A stretch of DNA of 64,000 bases, taken from Flavobacterium urocaniciphilum. GTDB lineage: Bacteria > Bacteroidota > Bacteroidia > Flavobacteriales > Flavobacteriaceae. Position 1 is the first letter of the stretch; every line of letters begins with the position of its first letter. Where the stretch lies: contig NZ_FOEI01000003.1 of assembly GCF_900110615.1 (NCBI RefSeq), positions 124,001 to 188,000 on the forward strand. Direction: 5' to 3'. Below the pieces are notes generated by a model that saw only the letters and a list, made by a program, of their open reading frames with translations, was not told the origin of the DNA and ran no database searches. This document shows positions 27,523-36,013 of this stretch, piece after piece. The translations under genes were made by a program, and so were the position numbers.

Positions 27523-29336
27523 TATCCTGTTTGCATTTGGTTTACGCTGTTTACAGCTCGCAATAACATTTCTTGCACTTTCTCTCCTAAATTGCTCAAA
27601 CCACTTTCGGTACTATCTACATAAATTTTAGTGTCATCCTGTAGCTTTTCAATATTGACAGTGATATGTGTAATTTTTGAACCTCCCGAAACAATGGAGT
27701 CGGATTTGCTTTTGTCTTTTCCGTCTCCTTTGCCTTTTGGTGCACCAGGAACGCCTTTGTTATTTTTTATATAGTCATCGTAAGCACTAGTTCCAGTATC
27801 TTTTTTAGGACCATTCATAATATTGCCAAACTTATCTTTGAGTGCGGCAAAATCTTTAGACATTCCTTCGGTATCGACTTTAATACCAAAAGCGGCGGCA
27901 GCTTGAACTCCTTTTTGACCTGCCGCTTTGTAACCATCTGCAATTGACTTTTTTCGTTGTTCAATTGAGTTACTTAAATCGGCAATCATTTTGTCATTTT
28001 CGGCTTTTTCGCCCAAACCAACAGAATTTTTAAATTTATACCAACCTCTTTGAAGTGCTTCAAGTGCTATCATAATACCGTTTACCATCGTGTTAAAATT
28101 GGCTTTTGTGTATAAAACAAATGCTTCTATTATCAATTTCATACCTTCGGTTGTAAATTTGAAATTTTTACCCCAGCCACTGGTATATTTTATTACTAAT
28201 CCAATAACTGTTATAAGTGCCACTATACCAATTATTATCCAACCTACAGGCGATATTGCTACAGCTAAATTAAAGGCAAGCCACACAGCAGTAACGCCCA
28301 TTATTACATCAGAAAAAGGAGTTAACCAACCAATAAGTGTGCTTAAACCAGTTGTGAAAATATCAACCCCAACTAATACCCAAGTCATAATATCTCCAAA
28401 TGCGCTTAACGCATCTCCCGAACTTGATATTCCCGTAAATGATTGTATAAAGTTTTTAACTGATACAATAACTGGTTCAATGTATGTCCATAAAATAGCG
28501 AAGTATTCGGAAATGACTGGCAAGTATAATGTGATTGTTGCTAGTCCAGCACTTAACATTGATATTACACCCGTAAATATTCCGCCAGATTGTCCACCAA
28601 CGGCAACTAAAAAGGTATTCCATTGGTCGCCAAGGTTTGAGATTTGCCCGCCTAATGTTTTTGAAATGGCTTCCATAGAACCTGCTACTCCATCCATTTC
28701 GCCATAAGACATTAAGGCGTTTCTAATAGCCGCATCATTATTGGCAACTTCTTTAGTTACGCCTTTAAATGATAGTTTGACCTTATCGCCCGATTTGGAC
28801 GCATTTATACCAAACTCTTTTAATCGCTCAAACTCTCCTGTTTGAGCGTCCAAAACTGCCTCTGTAAGTTGGTCAAAACCTTTACCTTGACTACTTGCTA
28901 AATCTCCCAGTTTTGTCATTTCTGACTTTGTAGGAGCAAAACCTCGATTTACCAATTTTACAAATGAGCCAGTTAGCTCATTTAATTGAAATGGCGTTTT
29001 AGCCGCAAAGTCGGTAAGCATATTTAAGGCAGCAGCTCCAACCTTATCCGATTGAAAGGTATTAGTAAGAACTGCATTAAATTTTTCATATTCCGACCGA
29101 GCTTCGATTACTTTACTACCAAAAGCCATAATTGCACCAACAGCAAAGACAGCAACTAACTTGCTTTTTAGTTTGTCCATGGTATTGCCTAAACTATGGG
29201 AGGTTTTCTCAACCTTTTTTAAAGAGTTATCCATACCGTCAACCTTTGTTTTTGTAACGCCTACAGAACTCGCTACTTTTTGTAAAGTGGAGCTCGCCAT
29301 ATCTTTCATTTTAATGATAAATTCGTATGCGTTCAT
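27522..29336 (-). CDS. Tail tape measure protein
   Basis: Sets tail length and is ejected with DNA. About 604 residues: coiled-coil N-terminus (VDGMDNSLKKVEKTS), TMP-like motif with KFNAVLTNTF, then several long hydrophobic helices (about 260-400). I start at ATG 29336, which overlaps the stop of the frameshifted chaperone product as TAATG; a TTG 24 codons upstream is the alternative. Confidence 0.88.
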   Translation of the reverse strand: MNAYEFIIKMKDMASSTLQKVASSVGVTKTKVDGMDNSLKKVEKTSHSLGNTMDKLKSKLVAVFAVGAIMAFGSKVIEARSEYEKFNAVLTNTFQSDKVGAAALNMLTDFAAKTPFQLNELTGSFVKLVNRGFAPTKSEMTKLGDLASSQGKGFDQLTEAVLDAQTGEFERLKEFGINASKSGDKVKLSFKGVTKEVANNDAAIRNALMSYGEMDGVAGSMEAISKTLGGQISNLGDQWNTFLVAVGGQSGGIFTGVISMLSAGLATITLYLPVISEYFAILWTYIEPVIVSVKNFIQSFTGISSSGDALSAFGDIMTWVLVGVDIFTTGLSTLIGWLTPFSDVIMGVTAVWLAFNLAVAISPVGWIIIGIVALITVIGLVIKYTSGWGKNFKFTTEGMKLIIEAFVLYTKANFNTMVNGIMIALEALQRGWYKFKNSVGLGEKAENDKMIADLSNSIEQRKKSIADGYKAAGQKGVQAAAAFGIKVDTEGMSKDFAALKDKFGNIMNGPKKDTGTSAYDDYIKNNKGVPGAPKGKGDGKDKSKSDSIVSGGSKITHITVNIEKLQDDTKIYVDSTESGLSNLGEKVQEMLLRAVNSVNQMQTG

Positions 29337-29545
29337 TACGTTGGTATCTGTGAGTTTTCTTTCTCTTTGGTTCGTATAAAGTGTAAATTTTGAAGCTCCT
29401 CCGCCCAATCCTCATCGCCCAAACTATTTGGATCGGGAATGTGCATATAGTATCTCAAGTAAGCATCAAATAATCTTATATCTAAATGCTCGGCAAGTTC
29501 ATAAGACGAGGGGTCACTGTTATCAATGACCGCCTCGTTTAGAGC
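29336..29545 (-). CDS. -1 frame extension of the tail assembly chaperone
   Basis: After the slippery site the -1 frame stays open for 69 codons (KALNEAVIDNSD... ending near RTKEKENSQIPT) and stops exactly at the tape-measure start. The fused product would be 247 residues. This is the organisation of lambda gpG-gpGT: the short and long chaperones escort the tape measure. No start codon of its own is needed. Confidence 0.75.
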   Translation of the reverse strand, partial: ALNEAVIDNSDPSSYELAEHLDIRLFDAYLRYYMHIPDPNSLGDEDWAEELQNLHFIRTKEKENSQIPT

Positions 29546-30078
29546 TTTTTTAGCGTTGCAACTTTCTTATTTTGCAGTTTTTCAATAGCCTGGTATAAAG
29601 GAAAACGAACGCTTGCTTTTTCTTTATCATTAAAGGCGTCGTCCTTTTCTAAACAAACCATTTCAAACAATTTCTCTTGTGTAACAAAAGGTTTCCCAGA
29701 GGGGTTTTTCTTTTCGGCAATTTTAATATCTTGACGAGTAATTACTCGCACTTTACATTTTGCCTCTCCAATAATGATAATTGAATTATTACCCTCCGTA
29801 ATTATTTCGGCATCATCATAGTTAAAGAACTCTGTTAATTCTTTTCTTGCCGGGAAGAAATACTCATCGACTGTTTTAATCTCGGTATCTCCACCAATAA
29901 ATAAGGCTTCTAACATTACCTCTCCAAAGGCAAGCTCTCCGTCTTTTTGCATAGCCGTAAATGCTCTTTTGAAATCGGCCATTTTTGGCATTCTTAAATA
30001 TGCCGTTTTATCGTCTACAGGTAGCTCGTAAACTTCCCCATATTTTTCTTTCCACTCGTTAATTTGCTTTTGTGTCAT
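29539..30078 (-). CDS. Tail assembly chaperone (short form)
   Basis: 179 residues, acidic, between tail tube and tape measure; the position of Mu gp41 and lambda gpG. It has ELTEFFNYDDAEIITEG and a Lys-rich end (NKKVATLKKL) coded across the slippery run. Most ribosomes should stop here and a fraction shift into the 29336-29545 extension. Confidence 0.7.
   Translation of the reverse strand: MTQKQINEWKEKYGEVYELPVDDKTAYLRMPKMADFKRAFTAMQKDGELAFGEVMLEALFIGGDTEIKTVDEYFFPARKELTEFFNYDDAEIITEGNNSIIIIGEAKCKVRVITRQDIKIAEKKNPSGKPFVTQEKLFEMVCLEKDDAFNDKEKASVRFPLYQAIEKLQNKKVATLKKL
29545..29551 (-). promoter_or_regulatory. -1 frameshift slippery heptamer A-AAA-AAG
   Basis: In the chaperone frame the codons are CTA-AAA-AAG, so the heptamer is phased correctly for -1 slippage. 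It is the same heptamer as in E. coli dnaX. The zero-frame stop follows one codon later. Confidence 0.7.
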
Positions 30079-30097
30079 TTTCTTAAGTTGTTTTTTG

Positions 30098-30328
30098 TTA
30101 TTCTTTATGTACTATAATTCTAACTACCATAGAGGATGCCTCTATACAAGCTCTAATAGCCATGCCTTTTAATGTGTTGCCCAAGTAACTTTTAACTTCA
30201 ATATCATTTACAGTATCAATAATTTTAGCAAATGTTGTTTTTACTTCGGTTACTTTGTCTACTTGAGTATTTTCTAAACCTTGTGTTACCACAACGCTTA
30301 CTGCTTTTTGTCCAAATGTTTGCTCCAT
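30098..30328 (-). CDS. Small phage protein, possibly Acb2-like anti-CBASS sponge
   Basis: 76 residues, mostly helical. The opening (FGQKAVSVVV...), the middle VTEVKTTFAKIIDTVNDI and the end (ACIEASSMVVRIIVHKE) resemble what I recall of Acb2/Tad1-hairpin proteins, which bind cyclic nucleotides and block CBASS defence. The Trp usually seen in the final helix is missing, so this is tentative. Located among tail genes, as phage accessory genes often are. Confidence 0.4.
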   Translation of the reverse strand: MEQTFGQKAVSVVVTQGLENTQVDKVTEVKTTFAKIIDTVNDIEVKSYLGNTLKGMAIRACIEASSMVVRIIVHKE

Positions 30329-30342
30329 TTATTTGAGTTTTA

Positions 30343-30373
30343 AAAAAAGCCACTCACTAAAAAGTGGCTTTTT
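30343..30373. terminator. Terminator inside the late operon
   Basis: An 11-bp stem (AAAAAGCCACT / AGTGGCTTTTT) flanked by A and T runs between the secreted-protein gene and the Acb2-like gene. It may lower expression of downstream tail genes or be read through late. Confidence 0.75.
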
Positions 30374-30391
30374 ACAATATTTATTTTGATT

Positions 30392-30775
30392 CTAACAATT
30401 AGACCGTATTCGTTTTATCGGTTCTTGGGTGTAACTCTTAAAGTGTAAATCGTAATTCTCGAGCAACTTTTCCCTGTATGGAATTAACTTATTTTTACTC
30501 TCCGTTCCTTGCCATCCTACGTCCAATACAACTGCAAATAAAAAGGTTGGTTCGTCAATCGGTTTCTTGGTGGGATTTGCTCCCGGCATAAAAACTGCCT
30601 CAACAAAAACGGCAGGGTATTCTAATACTACGATTACAGGAGTTACCTCTTGAGCCTTAAACTCTTTGATAATTTCCATTTTTTGCTTTTGCTCCGGCTT
30701 GGCTGTAGTAGTTGCCATGGCCGTGAAACTAATCATCCCGATTAATAACATAAAGAGCCCTTTAATTGGTCGCAT
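30392..30775 (-). CDS. Predicted exported phage protein
   Basis: 127 residues with an N-terminal signal peptide (GLFMLLIGMISFTAMA, cleavage after AMA). The mature part contains EYPAVFVEAVFMP and a Cys at the very end. A secreted protein within a tail operon is unusual; superinfection exclusion or a lysis aid is possible. No family recognised. Confidence 0.55.
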   Translation of the reverse strand: MRPIKGLFMLLIGMISFTAMATTTAKPEQKQKMEIIKEFKAQEVTPVIVVLEYPAVFVEAVFMPGANPTKKPIDEPTFLFAVVLDVGWQGTESKNKLIPYREKLLENYDLHFKSYTQEPIKRIRSNC

Positions 30776-30777
30776 TT

Positions 30778-31194
30778 TTATTGTTGTGGTTTAACTTCTA
30801 AAAAGATAATTGGTAACTCAACTAACATGTTTTTATCGCCTTGCTTCATTGCCTTTTTGTTTTCGGTAAATTCACAGCTACTCAAAACATCCGTTACAGA
30901 TTGTCCGCCATCCTCTGGAACATAAGAAACAATAATATCAAAGTTCAAATCCATAATACTCTTGTTAGGAGCATCTTGAACCATTGCCTCAAGTTCACTT
31001 TGCCAAATGGTAACTTTACCCTCATAGGATTTATTCCCTCGTGTGATTTTATGGCCTTTATTACCTCGACCACGCAAAACATCTTTTTCCTGTTTTTCCG
31101 TGTACTCAATTTCGGTAATGCCTTCTAAAATTCTACCTCCAATAGAAATAGATAAGTCGGGCCAGGCATATTGTTTACTGCTAAATGTGCTCAT
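30778..31194 (-). CDS. Tail tube protein
   Basis: 138 residues, strand-rich, following the sheath gene. ISIGGRILEGITEIEYTEK and the long basic hairpin region (DVLRGRGNKGHKITRGN) fit tube proteins of contractile tails such as Mu gpM. Polymerises as the inner tube. Confidence 0.75.
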   Translation of the reverse strand: MSTFSSKQYAWPDLSISIGGRILEGITEIEYTEKQEKDVLRGRGNKGHKITRGNKSYEGKVTIWQSELEAMVQDAPNKSIMDLNFDIIVSYVPEDGGQSVTDVLSSCEFTENKKAMKQGDKNMLVELPIIFLEVKPQQ

Positions 31195-31195
31195 G

Positions 31196-32371
31196 CTATT
31201 CTAAATTTGTTGTAAATCCTATGTTTACAGTTATGTAATCGCTATAACCAACTGGCAATAATTGTAAATCAACAGTTAGGTTGTTCGTAGAAAGAACATT
31301 TTGATTTTCGTCGATGTAGGCTTTAACTCCCGAAAGTTTACCTAAATCAACCATTAAACCTTTAATTTGTCTTTCGATTGCATTTTGCCACCCTTTAATA
31401 ATTGCCGGGTGTATTGTTCCAGATGATGTAACTTGAATTTCATCCGATAACTCCTCAACTAATGTATTGTAGGCAATAAGTACCGCCTCATCCATTACTA
31501 AGCCTCTTGCAAGGGAATTAAAGTCGTCCGTTGCACCTGTTAAGGTTTGGTCGCCTGTAAAGTAGTAACCCGAGCGGTTCGCAAAACTTCTTAAAAAGAT
31601 GTAATTCTTATTATGGATTGCGTCCCAAGCCGTGTCTAAACTTTCTACGGTTTCTCCATTAGTAAAATAGGCGTTGAAAGGTTCAACCGCACCGTCTTTT
31701 ACTCTTGAGATTTTTCTTTGAGTTGGAATACTTGCTAAACGGCCTAAAGCCAAACCAATAGAAGCCTCTTTTGATGCGTCTGTATTGGCTAACAAAATGG
31801 AAACTTTGTTAAAGTTTGTAGTTTTGTAGTCTTTTAAGTCGGCAACCGTTCCGCTAAACTTGTTACCCGAAATAATGGCACGTACTGGAAAGTATCTGCC
31901 GGAATAGTCCTCGCACAACTCCTGTGCTTTTACAACAGCAAGAGCTACATCACTATCCAAGCCGTCGGCAATAGTTTCGGTAGAACCTGACTTTTTTAGA
32001 ATACCTAAAATTCTAATTTTACCCGAAGCATCTGCCAATAGTTTTTTTGCATACGATTCTGATAAATCTGCCATTTGTTCCATAGTTACTGCTTGAGTAA
32101 CTACCATAAACCAAAGTTCAGCTCCTTTTTTAGCCTCTGCGTAAAACGCTTTGATGTGTTTGTGTGCAAAAGCGTTTGTTCCAGTTTCTTCTATTCCTAA
32201 ATTTTCAGCCTCCTCAAGAGAGAAAATTTGGTAAGAATTACCCGCAGTAACTTTATTTGATCCTGCTACCGTAGCTCCAGTTAATACCAATCCCGGTATC
32301 TTTTGAATGTCCGCTTGTAACAATCCCAAACCATTGCTTGAGATGTTAAATTTTATGTTTGGTAAACTCAT
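31196..32371 (-). CDS. Tail sheath protein (DUF2586-like)
   Basis: 391 residues, forming the contractile sheath. GLVLTGATVAG at the N-terminus, a middle domain with LGRLASIPTQRKISRVKDG, NRSGYYFTGDQTLTG, and a C-terminal domain with LQLLPVGYSDYITVNIGF are characteristic of the DUF2586 sheath group. Placed right before the tube gene. Confidence 0.85.
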   Translation of the reverse strand: MSLPNIKFNISSNGLGLLQADIQKIPGLVLTGATVAGSNKVTAGNSYQIFSLEEAENLGIEETGTNAFAHKHIKAFYAEAKKGAELWFMVVTQAVTMEQMADLSESYAKKLLADASGKIRILGILKKSGSTETIADGLDSDVALAVVKAQELCEDYSGRYFPVRAIISGNKFSGTVADLKDYKTTNFNKVSILLANTDASKEASIGLALGRLASIPTQRKISRVKDGAVEPFNAYFTNGETVESLDTAWDAIHNKNYIFLRSFANRSGYYFTGDQTLTGATDDFNSLARGLVMDEAVLIAYNTLVEELSDEIQVTSSGTIHPAIIKGWQNAIERQIKGLMVDLGKLSGVKAYIDENQNVLSTNNLTVDLQLLPVGYSDYITVNIGFTTNLE

Positions 32372-32859
32372 ACGATTTTGAAAAATTTAAGTACATAACA
32401 AAGCCCAAAACCTAACACAAAAGCAATAATCAGATGAAAAAAGGTATATCCTGTTTTCTTTTTACTCTCCGAGTTACTTTTACTTATTACGCTCGAGGTT
32501 TCTTTTAATAATTCGTTTTTGACTTTGGCCACAATAGCCAAACTGTCACACGTTGCCGTCGCTTGAATTGTATCGTGTACAATTCTAATTTTTACCTTTG
32601 CTTGACCACTCGTTTGAGTGAAAACCTTTGGCTTTGAAACGGTGTTTAAATCGCTTTTAAAACCAATATCGGCTAAAGGGATTTTTATACTTGTTTCGGC
32701 TTTTGGTGCAAACAAAGTGGTGTCTTTGTAGGTTACAACCTTTTCGGATGTGAAACTCTTTTCACTTTCTGTTTTTTGAGTTTCCTGCCGAACCGCTCGG
32801 CAGGAGCTCAAGAAACAACTAAAGGCTAACACTAATAACAAAAGCGTTTTCTTAAACAT
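32368..32859 (-). CDS. Candidate unimolecular spanin (lysis protein)
   Basis: 163 residues. An N-terminal lipoprotein signal ends in the lipobox LSSC at residues 17-20, and a single membrane helix lies at the C-terminus (FFHLIIAFVLGFGLCYVL). This outer-membrane lipid anchor plus inner-membrane helix in one chain is the u-spanin layout of phage T1 gp11, which fuses the membranes in the last lysis step. The start overlaps the amidase stop (ATGTTTAA); earlier Mets are less likely. Confidence 0.65.
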   Translation of the reverse strand: MFKKTLLLLVLAFSCFLSSCRAVRQETQKTESEKSFTSEKVVTYKDTTLFAPKAETSIKIPLADIGFKSDLNTVSKPKVFTQTSGQAKVKIRIVHDTIQATATCDSLAIVAKVKNELLKETSSVISKSNSESKKKTGYTFFHLIIAFVLGFGLCYVLKFFKIV

Positions 32860-33262
32860 TTTTATATTCGTTTTTTGCATCAAAACTCGGACACGCTTTT
32901 TTTACGTTTGGAAAATCCCTGTGTCCTTGAATTACTGCCGTTGGAAATTGTTTTTTTAAATCCTTGAGTAATTTTAGTAGGCTTGCCTTTTGGGCAGGAG
33001 TTCTATTGTCTAATGGTTTATTATTTGCATCAACACCGCCCAAATAAGCAATATTTATTAACACACTATTGAAACCTGCAACGCCATTAGAAACTTGTTC
33101 TATTGGTAATAATGAAACTACTAAACCGTCGGGCATAATAATAAAGTGGTAGCCAGGCATTTTCCAACCTAAATTAATTTTCCAGTACCTTTGAATTGCG
33201 GCAATGCTCGTTTTTTGAGAGGTTGCTGTGCAATGCACGGCTATATACTTTATTGTTCTCAC
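32852..33262 (-). CDS. N-acetylmuramoyl-L-alanine amidase (endolysin)
   Basis: Zinc amidase of the T7-lysozyme type, 136 residues. Ligands H10 (VHCTAT), H114 (GHRDF) and C124 (CPSFD) are in place, with GYHFIIMPDG between. It cuts the bond between glycan and peptide at lysis. Starts with GTG three bases after the preceding stop. Confidence 0.85.
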   Translation of the reverse strand: MRTIKYIAVHCTATSQKTSIAAIQRYWKINLGWKMPGYHFIIMPDGLVVSLLPIEQVSNGVAGFNSVLINIAYLGGVDANNKPLDNRTPAQKASLLKLLKDLKKQFPTAVIQGHRDFPNVKKACPSFDAKNEYKNV

Positions 33263-33265
33263 TTT

Positions 33266-33673
33266 TTAATCAATTGGATTATTTGCTTTATAGTCCTCCA
33301 ACGCCTTAATCAAAGTCTCCGCTTTTTGGTCGGGAGTTTCAATATTTAAAACTTTTACTAAAGCCTTAATAGCGTTGTAATTTTCCTTTTTTAATCCAGA
33401 CGCTAACAACTGTTTTTGCTCCTCGGTTAATTGAGTATTGCTGTCTTCAGTTTGGTCTGTATCGCTTTCGACATGGTTTGGGTTCTTGAATTCAAAAACT
33501 TCATTACCCTCTAATGTATTAGCGTGATCAGATGCGAAATTTCGCTTTAAGAACATGAAACCATCAGCAGTTAAAAAAACTACTTTAGCATCTTTGTTTT
33601 TTGCAAAATATTCGGTTGCTTTTTTTTGTAAAGCCTCTTTATCAAAAGAGGCTTCTTTTACTAACTCACTCAT
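33266..33673 (-). CDS. Head-region phage protein
   Basis: 135 residues just downstream of the major capsid gene. N-terminal half has VVFLTADGFMFLKRNFASDHA, the C-terminal half a small helical SAP/HeH-like motif (YNAIKALVKVLNIE). Resembles Mu gp35 in position and layout. Possibly capsid decoration or stabilisation. Confidence 0.55.
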   Translation of the reverse strand: MSELVKEASFDKEALQKKATEYFAKNKDAKVVFLTADGFMFLKRNFASDHANTLEGNEVFEFKNPNHVESDTDQTEDSNTQLTEEQKQLLASGLKKENYNAIKALVKVLNIETPDQKAETLIKALEDYKANNPID

Positions 33674-33676
33674 GGG

Positions 33677-34519
33677 CTACAGAATTGCTCCCAAATATTT
33701 TGGGTTGGTTGCACGAATGTTACCCACAAGAGCTCTTTGAGCAAATGAAATTTCGTCAGACTGCGATGCAGCAGAACGTAAAGTTTCGTAAACTTCGGTG
33801 TCACCAAAACAACGGAAAACCTCGTCAGTTACCCAAGTGAATGAGCAAACTTTGTCTCCATTTTCTTTAACAGCCCCAAAAGGTTTTTTAACACCAGCAG
33901 AAGTATAAAGAGCATTTTTGTTGTATCTGAATACTTTAAAGCCGTACATTGTGTTAGTACTCAAAATCTCTTTATAAAGGTTTTTGTTTTCCTTTTTGAT
34001 TCGAGCCATGTGGTCAGCTGTTAAACAGATATTCATACCGTCGTAAATATCAAGGCCATTGTAGAATGCCTCCATATCAATAATTGCATCAATGATTGAA
34101 GCGTTTGCGTCCAAGTTCATGATTTTGTTAAAATCATTATTCGCATTTGGCGACCAAGCGAAAGCCGCTCTTACACCGATATTTTTAGATAACGATGTTT
34201 TGTGACGGTTGATAACACTCATACGTTTGTTGTATGATAACTCAACTTCTTGTAAGTCTCTGTGGCGAGTTCTTGCCGTTGAGTAGGTTTTTAAAACTAC
34301 CTCATTAGGTATATCCGTGATAGCCTGTAAAGGCAAATCATTTTCGTTACCTTCAAAATAGTTTTCGTAAACATCTGGCTCGATACCTGCCTCTGCAAGG
34401 TGGAGCTTATTGTTTTCTACGTACTCGGATTTATCCGTAGACGCAAAAACAAAACTTGTATTTGGGATTGGATTCTCTTGAATACCTGCAATCCAAACTT
34501 CCTTTTGTAAACCTGCCAT
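33677..34519 (-). CDS. Major capsid protein
   Basis: 280 residues after the protease-scaffold gene, the usual order. Contains ISFAQRALVGNIRATNPKYL at the C-terminus and an HK97-type long-helix region with RHKTSLSKNIGVRAAFAW. Equivalent to Mu gpT. It lacks membrane segments and is moderately acidic. Confidence 0.75.
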   Translation of the reverse strand: MAGLQKEVWIAGIQENPIPNTSFVFASTDKSEYVENNKLHLAEAGIEPDVYENYFEGNENDLPLQAITDIPNEVVLKTYSTARTRHRDLQEVELSYNKRMSVINRHKTSLSKNIGVRAAFAWSPNANNDFNKIMNLDANASIIDAIIDMEAFYNGLDIYDGMNICLTADHMARIKKENKNLYKEILSTNTMYGFKVFRYNKNALYTSAGVKKPFGAVKENGDKVCSFTWVTDEVFRCFGDTEVYETLRSAASQSDEISFAQRALVGNIRATNPKYLGAIL

Positions 34520-34544
34520 TTATCTCTTTTTTTTATGGTTATGA

Positions 34545-35546
34545 TTATTTTTTCTCTACGTGTCTAACTCCGTTAGCGTAGTCTTTAGCCAATTTTGCAT
34601 ATTGCTCTGGGTTTTCTTCTTTGATTTTGCGAAGTTTTACCGTGTCGAATTTTTGCAAATAGTCGAAAGTCTCCTCTTGAGTTCCGGCACCGTTACCAGA
34701 GCCTTTGCCTCCAAGTACAACTTCTTTAACAGTTTGGTGTGTTGCCGCTTGGCCACCCTCTGCCTCTTTATCCGAAATCAATTTTGAAAGCGTGACTTTT
34801 TGACCGTCAAAATCGCTCTCAAATGCGTTGATTTGCGTTTGTTTCAATGCCTCGGGAATTAATCCTAAAGACACCGCCTTTTCAACTAAAGCGGTAGCCT
34901 CTGCTGTTTGGATACCCTTTAATTTTACCTTTAAATCGGACGCCTCTTTTTCTGCGGTTTCTTTGGCTAATTTTAAGCCCTGTACTTCCTTTAAAACAGT
35001 GTCCTCTGTACTATCTGCCGATAGTGCTAATGCTAATGCAATGGTTTTTAAGTGTGACATATTTCTATCATTTTCTAATTTTACTTTTTGAAGTTGCACA
35101 GGTTTTCCGTCTTTGGATAGTTTAATAGCATCATCGTTACCGCCAATATCAACTATTGAAATCTCTACCAGTTTACACGCCGTAACCGTTTCGTAAACTT
35201 GACCCGGTAAAACCAATTCTGTGTCTGATGATGTAGCCTTTACATCGGCGTACATGGAAGCCATTCGGATATAACCACGTTCTACCTTTCCGGCAATCTT
35301 TTGGGCGAACTCGTCTTTTTCGTCAAATTCTATCGTAGCAACTAAATCGGTGTCTTTTTTATAAATTTTAAGGCAACGCCCAATAACGGCACTTCCTTTA
35401 CCGTCTTCCTTTTTTTCAAACTCTCGCTCGTGCATAAATAGCACTACCGGGTTACGCATATATTGAGTATAATCGATACCGTCCGTTAAAATGCGGTATT
35501 TATACTCGTTTACGTTTTCGGTATTTATGATAAAATCATGAGTCAT
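34545..35546 (-). CDS. Prohead protease with scaffold domain
   Basis: 333 residues. N-terminal protease: VLFMHE (His) and VEISIVDIGGN (Ser) mark the catalytic residues of prohead serine proteases. The C-terminal half, a charged coiled coil (about 190-270), is the scaffold. Equivalent to Mu gpI/gpZ. I start at MTHDFIINTE because the 43 upstream codons are promoter sequence. Confidence 0.75.
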   Translation of the reverse strand: MTHDFIINTENVNEYKYRILTDGIDYTQYMRNPVVLFMHEREFEKKEDGKGSAVIGRCLKIYKKDTDLVATIEFDEKDEFAQKIAGKVERGYIRMASMYADVKATSSDTELVLPGQVYETVTACKLVEISIVDIGGNDDAIKLSKDGKPVQLQKVKLENDRNMSHLKTIALALALSADSTEDTVLKEVQGLKLAKETAEKEASDLKVKLKGIQTAEATALVEKAVSLGLIPEALKQTQINAFESDFDGQKVTLSKLISDKEAEGGQAATHQTVKEVVLGGKGSGNGAGTQEETFDYLQKFDTVKLRKIKEENPEQYAKLAKDYANGVRHVEKK

Positions 35547-35585
35547 TTTACATCCTGTTTTATTTTGGGTTTTGTCTAAATCTTG

Positions 35586-35724
35586 GAGCAAAATTGTAGC
35601 GTTTTTGAAGTATAAAAAAATTGAGTTCCAACGCTTGTACTCAATAAATACAAGGGTTATGCAAAATAAACACAAGGTTTGAAATTGAATTTTATTGCTA
35701 ATTATAGGAAGTCGAATTTTGCTC
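35586..35724. promoter_or_regulatory. Divergent late promoter region with paired AATTTTGCTC boxes
   Basis: The 10-mer AATTTTGCTC occurs outward-facing at 35586-35595 (- strand) and 35715-35724 (+ strand), each just upstream of a divergent late operon. Each would place TTTTG as a -7-type box. The + copy ends one base before the start codon at 35726, implying an almost leaderless mRNA. Likely late promoters under one phage activator. Confidence 0.5.
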
Positions 35725-35725
35725 T

Positions 35726-36013
35726 ATGAATGATATTTTATTAGATCGTAACGGCGACTTAAATTTTAAAAATGGCGACCTTGATATTGGCTATTCTGAT
35801 AACCAACATCAAGAACATATACTCATTGCCAATAAAGGGGAATACAGAGAGTTCCCGGAGCTTGGCGTAGGCATACACCAAATGCTTGACGATGACAATT
35901 ACATGAGTGTATTAATTGAGGCAAAGAAAAACCTCGAGTACGACGGTATGAAAATTAACAATATCAAATTTGAGGCAAACGGTAATTTAAACATCGATGG
36001 ACAATACAAGTAA
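35726..36013 (+). CDS. gp25/gpW-like baseplate wedge protein (tentative)
   Basis: 95 residues. The segment GDLNFKNGDLDIGYSDNQHQEHILIANKGEYREFP resembles gp25-like baseplate lysozyme-fold proteins, and its end overlaps the terminase small subunit gene. It is odd that this tail-type gene leads the packaging operon while other baseplate genes are on the other strand. Confidence 0.5.
   Translation: MNDILLDRNGDLNFKNGDLDIGYSDNQHQEHILIANKGEYREFPELGVGIHQMLDDDNYMSVLIEAKKNLEYDGMKINNIKFEANGNLNIDGQYK

Noticed and set aside
29336-29408. Tape-measure start at the upstream TTG
   Set aside because: Those 24 codons overlap the frameshifted chaperone extension, which ends exactly on the ATG at 29336.
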